DNA of 44,468 nt from Phocoenobacter atlanticus (GTDB lineage Bacteria; Pseudomonadota; Gammaproteobacteria; Enterobacterales; Pasteurellaceae), in NCBI RefSeq assembly GCF_030764225.1, contig NZ_JASAXH010000019.1, one strand, 5' to 3'. Shown in pieces: positions 33,876-40,845 of the stretch (positions are counted from its first letter, which is position 1; the number at the start of each line of letters is the position of its first letter). The notes under the pieces were generated by a model. It did no database searches, had not been told where the DNA came from, and worked only from the letters and a program-made list of their open reading frames with translations. A program made the position numbers and the translations under genes.

Positions 33876-34523
33876 TTACGATTTAGAAAAATAAACATCA
33901 ATAAAATATAAACTTATTTGTAAAATCCAACCGACTACAAAAGCAAATAATAAGGTGGATATGCCGACAACACCACCTAATAGCCAACCTATCACACACA
34001 CTATAATTTCAATTGATGTTCTAATATAGGCCACTTTCCAACCCGTTAATTGATAAATACCTACCATTAATCCATCTCTTGGTCCTGCTCCCATGTGGCA
34101 AGTTAAATAAAAAGCGGAAGCAATACCAATGATAACAATACCACAAACAGTAAAAATTAAACGAAAAAGCATTGTTTCAGGAGGAGCAATAAACTGTACT
34201 GAAAGCCCTAATCCTAAAGCAATTAGAACCATATTCAATATTGTACCCAACCCTATTCTTTGTTTAAAAGGTAACCACATTAACATTACACATAAACTAA
34301 TTAATAATGTCACAATACCAATATTCACGTGAGTTTTTAATGATATTCCCTGCGCTAAAACTGTCCAAGGAGAAGAACCTAAAGAAGCAAGAACCAACAT
34401 CCCATCTCCTACACCAAAAATAAGTAAAGAAATACACAATACGATCAAAGAAATAGATTTTGGTTTCCAGCTAGATTCTGCTGACCAAACGGTTTTAATT
34501 AGTGCTCGCTTATTTGGCTTCAT
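33876..34523 (-). CDS. YczE/YitT-like integral membrane protein
   Basis: The 215-residue protein has about five to six membrane segments: ISLIVLCISLLIFGVGDGML (about 24-43), then segments near 67-84, 92-112, 118-140 and 175-205. SLGSSPWTVLAQGISL (about 48-63) and the cytoplasmic-loop motif MGAGPRDGLMVGIYQLTGW (about 144-162) are characteristic of the YczE (COG2364) family, whose role is unknown. The ATG at 34523 is 12 bases after GGAG; a TTG one codon before it would give better spacing, so the exact start is uncertain. The response regulator gene at 34677 is divergent. Confidence 0.8.
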   Translation of the reverse strand: MKPNKRALIKTVWSAESSWKPKSISLIVLCISLLIFGVGDGMLVLASLGSSPWTVLAQGISLKTHVNIGIVTLLISLCVMLMWLPFKQRIGLGTILNMVLIALGLGLSVQFIAPPETMLFRLIFTVCGIVIIGIASAFYLTCHMGAGPRDGLMVGIYQLTGWKVAYIRTSIEIIVCVIGWLLGGVVGISTLLFAFVVGWILQISLYFIDVYFSKS

Positions 34524-34676
34524 CAATTCTCTTATCTCCTTCAATAAACAATATTAATTCACTCAATCCTAACACAAATAAAAATAATAAAAAGTTAAAA
34601 AAGAATTAGCATAAAGATATAAATTTCGTTATATTTACCCCATATTTAGTGACTATATAATTGGAATACCATAAAT

Positions 34677-35345
34677 ATGCTAAAAATACTTTTAGTGAAT
34701 GAAGATAGAAAATCTATACAATCACTGATAGAAATACCCTTATCTTCCGATTTTTCTTTAGACATTTCCTGTCGTCAAAATGTGTTAAGTAAAATAGCAG
34801 AATATCACTACAATCTCATTTTATTAGATACAAAAAATAACCTTGAGATCCTAAAACAAATTCGCCAACAATATCATATTCCTATAATGATATTAACTGA
34901 ATATAATGAAGAAATTGAACGAATTGAGGCATTTGAGTTAGGTGCTGATGATTATCTAGTAAGACCTTTTAGCCATCGTGAATTTAGTGCAAGAATAAAT
35001 GCTATTCTACGCAGAGCCTACAATACAATCATAATAAACAATAAAAAATTACAATTTTGTGGCGTTGAATTGAACATCAATAGTCAACAAGCTTTATATA
35101 ATGATAAAGATTTACACTTAACTAATACTGAATTTAACTTGCTTAAAATATTAGTCGATAATCCAGGAAAAATTTTTTCTCGTGAAACTTTGAGTGTTAA
35201 AGTACTAGATAAAGCACTTAATCCTTATGATCGTGCTATTGATATGCATATCTCTAATTTACGAAAAAAACTGCCAAAAAGAGAAGATAACCTACCTTGG
35301 TTTAAAACCTTACGAGGTAAAGGTTATTTTTTAATTAAAGAATAA
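34677..35345 (+). CDS. cpxR: OmpR-family response regulator, CpxR-like, with altered receiver pocket
   Basis: The 222-residue protein has a receiver domain (about 1-115) and an OmpR/PhoB winged helix (about 125-222). The C-terminal RAIDMHISNLRKKLPKRE and PWFKTLRGKGYFLI match CpxR, the envelope-stress regulator. The receiver keeps the phospho-acceptor Asp51 (LILLDTKNN) and Thr74, but the acidic pair reads Asn8-Glu9 and the invariant Lys of the KPF motif is Arg96 (LVRPF). No histidine kinase gene is adjacent; cpxA would normally follow. It may be phosphorylated poorly or work without phosphorylation. No ribosome site is obvious. Confidence 0.82.
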   Translation: MLKILLVNEDRKSIQSLIEIPLSSDFSLDISCRQNVLSKIAEYHYNLILLDTKNNLEILKQIRQQYHIPIMILTEYNEEIERIEAFELGADDYLVRPFSHREFSARINAILRRAYNTIIINNKKLQFCGVELNINSQQALYNDKDLHLTNTEFNLLKILVDNPGKIFSRETLSVKVLDKALNPYDRAIDMHISNLRKKLPKREDNLPWFKTLRGKGYFLIKE

Positions 35346-35363
35346 AGCGACAACGCCATTATT

Positions 35364-36086
35364 TTAGTTTTTTTCTATTGCACTTAGCATACCTCTTAAA
35401 ATATTCAATTCTGTTGTTTCTAAGTGAGCACGCTGATATAAGCGACGAAGTTTGGGCATCATTGCATCATTTTTAATAAAACCTAAATTTTTATATACTT
35501 TTTCAGTATGCTGAAAAAAGTGTTCAAGTGCTTGTGCTGTTGGATATTCTACAAGCGGTAAGTTATTCTCCACTTTTTGCAAATTTTCTATTTCAAGATA
35601 TGCATTTCTAATTTCATAACTAATCAACTGTACTGCCATTGCTAAATTTAAAGAGCTGTATTCTGGATTAGTTGGCACATTTAAATGATAGTGGCATTTC
35701 AACAACTCATCGTTGGTTAAACCGACTCGCTCTCGTCCAAAAACCATTGCAACTTTCCCCTGTTGAGCCTGCTCTACAATCAATTTTCCTCCTTTTCTTG
35801 GAGCAATTAACGTTGATTGTAAATGACGCAATCTTGCACTACTCCCCACGACTAATTGACAATCTGCAATTGCCTCATCAAAAGTATCAAAAATTTGAGT
35901 CTGAGCTAAAACATCCTTTGCACCAGCTGATAATGCAATAGCTTGATCGTCAATAGATTGTAAAGGATTAACCAAACGCAATTGTGAAAGTCCCATTGTT
36001 TTCATTGCTCGTGCAGCAGAACCAATATTTCCACTATGTGATGTTTCAACTAAAATAATCTGAATTTTCTCTAAAATATGTTTCAT
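35364..36086 (-). CDS. trmJ: tRNA (cytidine32/uridine32-2'-O)-methyltransferase
   Basis: The 240-residue SPOUT-class enzyme methylates the ribose of residue 32 in several tRNAs. IQIILVETSHSGNIGSAARA (about 8-27) is the N-terminal signature. VAMVFGRERVGLTNDELLKC (about 112-131) and SSLNLAMAVQLISYEI form the knot and SAM pocket. The C-terminal LRRLYQRAHLETTELNILRG is typical of the TrmJ extension. The ATG at 36086 is chosen over an in-frame upstream start because the family begins here. It lies just downstream of the rpoE-rseA terminator on the same strand, so it needs its own promoter or read-through. Confidence 0.93.
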   Translation of the reverse strand: MKHILEKIQIILVETSHSGNIGSAARAMKTMGLSQLRLVNPLQSIDDQAIALSAGAKDVLAQTQIFDTFDEAIADCQLVVGSSARLRHLQSTLIAPRKGGKLIVEQAQQGKVAMVFGRERVGLTNDELLKCHYHLNVPTNPEYSSLNLAMAVQLISYEIRNAYLEIENLQKVENNLPLVEYPTAQALEHFFQHTEKVYKNLGFIKNDAMMPKLRRLYQRAHLETTELNILRGMLSAIEKN

Positions 36087-36105
36087 TTTTACTCGCTTTT
36101 TAATT

Positions 36106-36135
36106 AAAAAAACCACCTTATAAAAATAAGGTGGT
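36106..36135 (-). terminator. Intrinsic terminator after rpoE-rseA
   Basis: Minus strand ACCACCTTAT pairs perfectly with ATAAGGTGGT over 10 bp with a 4-base loop, then seven T residues, 24 bases after the rseA stop. Confidence 0.9.
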
Positions 36136-36158
36136 CTAAAATTATCACTATTTTATCT

Positions 36159-36668
36159 CTATGGATATTGCTGTTGCTCTTGTTTTTCTTTCAGTAACTG
36201 CTGCTCTTCTACTTTTTTCTTTTCATCTTCAATCTTTCGAATTTCGTCGTGAAGATTTAAACTCACTTGTTGTATACTATTTGTAAAAGGTAATGTTTGT
36301 AAAATAGGTTGATCTTGAACAAATTCATTTTCATTTGAATTGGTCATCACATTTACACCTAACACAGCCACAAAACAGACTGAGGCAGCAATACCTACTT
36401 GCATAAATGGCATCACCCAACGTTTTACTTTTAATCCCATACGTTGAGTTTTTGGTTGTAAATCCATCTCTTCATTTTCAATCAATGCTTCCATTTTTTC
36501 TGAAAAATCACGACCTAAAAGTAGATCTTCCCCACGCATCACACTACGTACAGTATGGTAATGTTGCCATTTCTTTTGTAAATCTGTTGATGAACATAAC
36601 GCTTCAGTAAAATTACCTTCTACCCATTCACCATCTATATAAGCAGAAAGATCTTTATTCTGTTGCAT
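36159..36668 (-). CDS. rseA: Sigma-E anti-sigma factor RseA
   Basis: The 169-residue membrane protein has the RseA N-terminal sigma-binding domain (LSAYIDGEWVEGNF and LQKKWQHYHTVRSVMRGEDL, about 6-50) and one membrane segment (about 92-112, MQVGIAASVCFVAVLGVNVM). The periplasmic tail is short and ends in a Glu/Lys/Gln-rich helix, KIEDEKKKVEEQQLLKEK. It holds sigma-E at the membrane until DegS/RseP cleave it. The ATG at 36668 follows TTGGAG. It is the second gene of a two-gene operon with rpoE; rseB and rseC are not linked, since a terminator follows directly. Confidence 0.9.
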   Translation of the reverse strand: MQQNKDLSAYIDGEWVEGNFTEALCSSTDLQKKWQHYHTVRSVMRGEDLLLGRDFSEKMEALIENEEMDLQPKTQRMGLKVKRWVMPFMQVGIAASVCFVAVLGVNVMTNSNENEFVQDQPILQTLPFTNSIQQVSLNLHDEIRKIEDEKKKVEEQQLLKEKQEQQQYP

Positions 36669-36689
36669 ATTTAACTCCAATTACTTAAT

Positions 36690-37262
36690 TTATTGTATTA
36701 GCGGTTGAATTTTAGCATCAATAGCTTCCCTTGCTCTAAAAATACGAGAACGAACGGTTCCCACAGGGCATTGCATTACTTCTGCTATTTCTTCATAACT
36801 TAATCCTTCAAGCTCACGCAATGTAATTGCACTTTTAAGCTCATCGGGTAAACTTTCTATCGTTTCAAAGACAACTCTTTTTAACTCTTCAGATAAAACC
36901 ATACTCTCAGGAGTATCGACTTCTCTTAAATAAGTACCACTGTCATAACTTTCAGCATCTTCTGCTAAAATATCTTCTCTTGGAGGTCTGCGACCTAAAG
37001 CCGTTAAATGATTTTTTGCTGTATTTACCGCAATACGATAAAGCCAAGTATAAAACGCACTTTCTCCACGAAAAGAATTCAAGGCACGATAAGCCTTAAT
37101 AAAAGATTCTTGTACAATATCAGGAATATCATCTTGTGCCACATAACGAGTGAGCAATCCAGCAACTCGGTTCTGGTAACGAATAACTAGCAGATTAAAT
37201 GCTTTTTTATTACCTTTTTGTGCAAGCTCAACCAGTTCCTGATCTGTTTTTTGTTCACTCAT
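36690..37262 (-). CDS. rpoE: RNA polymerase sigma-E factor
   Basis: The 190-residue ECF sigma factor controls the envelope stress response. Region 2 has DIPDIVQESFIKAYRALNSF and TWLYRIAVNTAKNHL (about 66-80), which bind core polymerase and the -10 element. Region 4 has ITLRELEGLSYEEIAEVMQC and GTVRSRIFRAREAI (about 166-179), the -35 reader. Length equals E. coli RpoE (191). AGGAG lies upstream of the ATG at 37262, and a candidate sigma-E promoter lies 50-80 bases upstream, consistent with autoregulation. rseA follows after 21 bases. Confidence 0.96.
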   Translation of the reverse strand: MSEQKTDQELVELAQKGNKKAFNLLVIRYQNRVAGLLTRYVAQDDIPDIVQESFIKAYRALNSFRGESAFYTWLYRIAVNTAKNHLTALGRRPPREDILAEDAESYDSGTYLREVDTPESMVLSEELKRVVFETIESLPDELKSAITLRELEGLSYEEIAEVMQCPVGTVRSRIFRAREAIDAKIQPLIQ

Positions 37263-37310
37263 TGAGTTTGATTCTCCTAAAACTCTCCATTTGTTGCTTA
37301 CTGTACACTC

Positions 37311-37340
37311 TGTTAGTGTATTAAAGCCTCAAAAAGTTCA
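37311..37340 (-). promoter_or_regulatory. Candidate sigma-E-type promoter of rpoE-rseA
   Basis: Minus strand TGAACTTTTT (37340-37331) matches the GAACTT core of the sigma-E -35. About 16 bases downstream CTAACA gives only a partial match to the -10 (TCTRA). The position upstream of rpoE supports autoregulation. Confidence 0.5.
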
Positions 37341-37360
37341 ACATATTTTTAATTAAATTT

Positions 37361-37372
37361 AAGCGGTATGAT
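37361..37372 (+). repeat. Extended uptake-signal-like motif AAGCGGTATGAT (copy f)
   Basis: Exact 12-mer upstream of rpoE, followed by TTTTTTTGCAAAA. Copies c and d form the terminator at 14607-14664. Confidence 0.75.
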
Positions 37373-37600
37373 TGTACCATTTTTTTGCAAAAAAAATGCA
37401 AATATCATTGTAAGGTTATTATATAGTAAATTAAACTTAAATTAGTACTATGGTTTTATCTCGAGCAACAGGGGGGATCTAACGTTTGCTAATGCCACCT
37501 CTACGATCCAAATAACTATTTATGTAAATGTTCAGTACTGATTTCAATTTAATTTAGTATAAATAGAAATATTCGCATTGTCTGGAATTTTCAAACTAAA

Positions 37601-37633
37601 AAAGAAACCCTGATACCAATGTTAGTATCAGGG
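37601..37633 (-). terminator. Probable terminator downstream of fadD
   Basis: CCCTGATAC and GTATCAGGG form a perfect 9-bp stem with an 8-base loop. On the minus strand it is followed by TTTCTTTTTT. It lies about 105 bases after the fadD stop. Confidence 0.7.
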
Positions 37634-37738
37634 GAGGTCTTACTTAAGAATTATGAAAAACTCTACACTTTAATCTATCAGCATATTGTTACTTACTATG
37701 ACTAGGCATTTTTCAATAAGTTCATAAAAAAAGTAATT

Positions 37739-39421
37739 TTATTGATTTAATTTTGCAATTTCTTCATCTCTCAACACACGACGAAGGATTTTACCTATAT
37801 TAGTTTTAGGCAATTCATCTCTAAATTCTACATCTCGTGGAATTTTATACCCTGTTAAATGCTGACGACAATGCTTTTTAAGTTCATCACGAGTTAAACT
37901 TTCTTCTTTTTTAGTGACATAAACTTTAATGCTTTCACCAGAACGCTCATTTGGGATACCCACAGCGACCACTTCGTTGACTTTGGGATGTAATGCTATT
38001 ACATCTTCAATTTCATTTGGATAAACATTAAAACCTGAAACAATAATCATATCTTTTTTACGATCAACAATACGCAAATTGAGATCTTCTCCCATTTCTA
38101 CAATATCACCTGTTGCAACCCAACCATCTTTAATAGATTGCTGTGTATCTTCAGGTCTGTTCCAATAGCCTTTCATTACTTGAGGACCTTTAACCCACAA
38201 CTCCCCTCGTTGACCTAAAGAAACATCATTACCTTCATCATCAACAATTCGGATATCTGTATTTGGCATTGGAATACCAATTGAGCCAGAGTATTCTGTT
38301 GAATCAATTCTTGTTGCAGAAATAAGAGGAGAACATTCTGTCATCCCATAACCTTCAATAATATGACACCCTGTTGTTTCGTGCCAACGTTGTGCAACTG
38401 AACGCTGAACTGCAGCGCCTCCTCCCACCGACATTTTTAATTTTGAGAAATTAATTTCTTTAAAATTCTCATTATTTAATAAAGCATTAAATAGTGTATT
38501 TACCCCTGTTAATGCAACAAAAGGATATTTTCTGATATCTTTAATAAATGCTGGAATATCACGGGGATTTGTAATTAACAATCCTGTTAAACCTAACTCA
38601 ATAAAAAGTAAACAATTAATAGTTAAAGCAAAAATATGATACATCGGCAATGCAATGACACCAACATTGCCCGATCCCGTTCCTAACAAAGGTTCCCCTA
38701 CCCATTTTGCTTGCATCACATTTGCAATCACATTTTGATGCGTTAACATTGCCCCTTTAGCGACACCGGTTGTCCCGCCTGTATATTGTAAAAATGCCAA
38801 ATCTTCCTTATTAATTACTGGCTTAATATATTGTCGGTATTTACCAATATTTAAGGCTTCTCTAAAAGTCACTGCGTGAGGAAGTTTATATTTTGGTACT
38901 AATTTTTTAACATATTTCACCACAAAATTAACGAGATTACGTTTACCGAAAGAAAGCTGATCTCCCATTCTAGTTAAAATCACGTGCTGAATAGGGGTAT
39001 TAAATACCACTTTTTCTAAAGTTGCCGCAAAATTTGAAACAATCACTATTGCTTTTGCACCGCTATCATTAAGCTGGTGTTCCAATTCTCTTGGTGTATA
39101 AAGCGGATTAACATTCACCACCACCAAACCTGCTCTTAACGCACCAAACAACGCAATTGGGTATTGCAATAAATTTGGCATCATCAATGCAATACGATCC
39201 CCTTTCTCCAATCGTAATTCATTTTGTAAATAAGCAGCAAAAGCTCGACTACGCTCTTCCAACTTACGAAAAGTTAATACTTTCCCCATATTAATATAAG
39301 CAGGAATATCTGGATGCCTTCTTATAGCATTTTCAAACATCTCCAATAAAGATTCATACTTATCCACATCAACTGTCTTTTCTGCAGTTGGCGGATAATT
39401 TTTGAACCAAATCTTACCCAT
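37739..39421 (-). CDS. fadD: Long-chain fatty acid-CoA ligase
   Basis: The 560-residue ANL-family enzyme activates long-chain fatty acids to acyl-CoA at the inner membrane. The P-loop is FLQYTGGTTGVAKGAMLTHQ (about 210-229). GYGMTECSPLIS (near 360) and GELWVKGPQVMKGYWNRPE (near 405) bind adenylate, GWVATGDIVEMGEDLNLRIVDRKKDMI carries the hinge, and the catalytic Lys is in TNIGKILRRVLRD near the C-terminus. GAGGAACATAATA precedes the ATG. Full beta-oxidation genes are not in this window, so it may serve uptake of host fatty acids into phospholipids. Confidence 0.94.
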   Translation of the reverse strand: MGKIWFKNYPPTAEKTVDVDKYESLLEMFENAIRRHPDIPAYINMGKVLTFRKLEERSRAFAAYLQNELRLEKGDRIALMMPNLLQYPIALFGALRAGLVVVNVNPLYTPRELEHQLNDSGAKAIVIVSNFAATLEKVVFNTPIQHVILTRMGDQLSFGKRNLVNFVVKYVKKLVPKYKLPHAVTFREALNIGKYRQYIKPVINKEDLAFLQYTGGTTGVAKGAMLTHQNVIANVMQAKWVGEPLLGTGSGNVGVIALPMYHIFALTINCLLFIELGLTGLLITNPRDIPAFIKDIRKYPFVALTGVNTLFNALLNNENFKEINFSKLKMSVGGGAAVQRSVAQRWHETTGCHIIEGYGMTECSPLISATRIDSTEYSGSIGIPMPNTDIRIVDDEGNDVSLGQRGELWVKGPQVMKGYWNRPEDTQQSIKDGWVATGDIVEMGEDLNLRIVDRKKDMIIVSGFNVYPNEIEDVIALHPKVNEVVAVGIPNERSGESIKVYVTKKEESLTRDELKKHCRQHLTGYKIPRDVEFRDELPKTNIGKILRRVLRDEEIAKLNQ

Positions 39422-39497
39422 TATTATGTTCCTCTATTTTTATACTTATTTTCTCTAAAACAATTGAGTATTCTACAATATTTAAACAATATATTCA

Positions 39498-40568
39498 TTA
39501 ATAAACTTCAGCAGCAATTCTTTCTGCAAATTGACCAATACTTACGGCAAAATAATTTGAATTATTCCAGCGTTTTAATACTCGATAATTATTAGAAACT
39601 AAAAATGCTCTCCCTACTTCTTTATTTGGGAGAACTAGCCACAAATCCGTATCAGATAACTGATCTAATTTTATTAAATTCATATCATCTAACTTAATAA
39701 TATTTATCCCTAAATCTACCCATTGCGATAATTTTTTTGCCTTCTTTTTTTGAACACCTGATAATGCTAAGTCTATAGGTAGACTAAGTTCTACTTCAAT
39801 CCCCCAAGGTAAAGTGTTATCCCACCCCATACTTGAAATATAAGACGCAATCGAAGCAAATACATCATAAGGTTCAGTCCAAATATCTTTCTGACCATCA
39901 TTATCACCATCTGCCGCATAATGTAAATAAGTTGTAGGCATAAATTGAGATTGTCCCATTGCCCCAGCCCACGATCCTTTCATTTTCAATCGTGAAATTG
40001 TTTTATTTTCAAGAATTTTCATCGCATTAATAAATTCTTGTGTAAATAACTTTTCTCTTCGTCCATCAAATGATAACGTGGCTAATACGGAAAGAACATC
40101 ATAATTACCTTGATAATAACCAAAGCTACTTTCCATCCCCCACAATGCCATCAAATACTCTTTTGGTACATTATATTTCTTACTCGCTTTTGTTAATTGA
40201 GGTTGATATTCCCACCATAAATCAACGGCTTTATTAACCTTTTTTTGAGTTAATACTCTTTTTAAATAATGGGTTATACCGTCAGGATTAGGACGAGGAG
40301 GCAAAGTAGAGTGTGGTTTTTTAGAAGATTGTCGCTGATCTAATTCAACCGCTTTATCTATATAAAAAATATCATTCTGTTTTGCAAGAAATTGAGAAGA
40401 AATACCCGCTTGTTTTGCTTTATTTTTTAAAAAATTAACATAATCATCAAAATTATCTAATGTTCGAGCTTTATTATATGTTTTAAGTTGATATTCTGAA
40501 CTATTTGCACAACTTGTTGAAATACCCGCTATTAGTAACAATCCAACGAATAATCGTAATTTTTTCAT
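39498..40568 (-). CDS. mltB: Lytic murein transglycosylase B (membrane-bound type)
   Basis: The 356-residue precursor has a signal sequence ending LLLIAGISTSC, a somewhat atypical lipobox with Cys19. KYNVPKEYLMALWGMESSFG contains the catalytic Glu (about residue 153). SWAGAMGQSQFMPTTYLHYA and DGDNDGQKDIWTEPYDVFAS (with the calcium-binding EF-hand-like loop) are family hallmarks, as is SYISSMGWDNTLPWG. It cleaves peptidoglycan to 1,6-anhydromuropeptides on the periplasmic face of the outer membrane. TAGGT precedes the ATG. It stands between fadD and an adhesin gene. Confidence 0.94.
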   Translation of the reverse strand: MKKLRLFVGLLLIAGISTSCANSSEYQLKTYNKARTLDNFDDYVNFLKNKAKQAGISSQFLAKQNDIFYIDKAVELDQRQSSKKPHSTLPPRPNPDGITHYLKRVLTQKKVNKAVDLWWEYQPQLTKASKKYNVPKEYLMALWGMESSFGYYQGNYDVLSVLATLSFDGRREKLFTQEFINAMKILENKTISRLKMKGSWAGAMGQSQFMPTTYLHYAADGDNDGQKDIWTEPYDVFASIASYISSMGWDNTLPWGIEVELSLPIDLALSGVQKKKAKKLSQWVDLGINIIKLDDMNLIKLDQLSDTDLWLVLPNKEVGRAFLVSNNYRVLKRWNNSNYFAVSIGQFAERIAAEVY

Positions 40569-40772
40569 AAAATTTACCTAAAATAAGAAAATAGTTTTGA
40601 TTTTGTCAAATTTTAGCAATGTTGTCTAGTTTACTTAATAAGGCAAGCAGGACAAAATTATACTTTAATTGAATATAGGGTTAATTTATAATCAAAATTC
40701 CAGATAAATGACAGTAATAATAATTCGTGAATTAGTAAACTTTCAATAAAATCTGCCCGCTGTTTACCCAAT

Positions 40773-40806
40773 AAAAAATGCTCTCATCAATTGAAGAAAG
40801 CATTTT
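40773..40806 (-). terminator. Intrinsic terminator of the full-length autotransporter gene
   Basis: Minus strand AAAATGCTTTCTTC pairs with GATGAGAGCATTTTTT around AATT, 40 bases after the stop. The design is the same as the terminators of the two partial autotransporter genes. Confidence 0.85.
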
Positions 40807-40845
40807 ATCAAATCTAATATTTAATCCACTACAATAAAATATTAA

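Larger units (their letters stand above)
37263..37738. other. 476-base intergenic region between rpoE and fadD
   Basis: It holds the candidate rpoE promoter, an extended uptake motif (37361-37372) followed by TTTTTTGCAAAA, a GC-richer patch near 37460-37510 with GGATC/GATCC edges that I cannot assign, and the fadD-side hairpin at 37608-37633. Confidence 0.55.
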
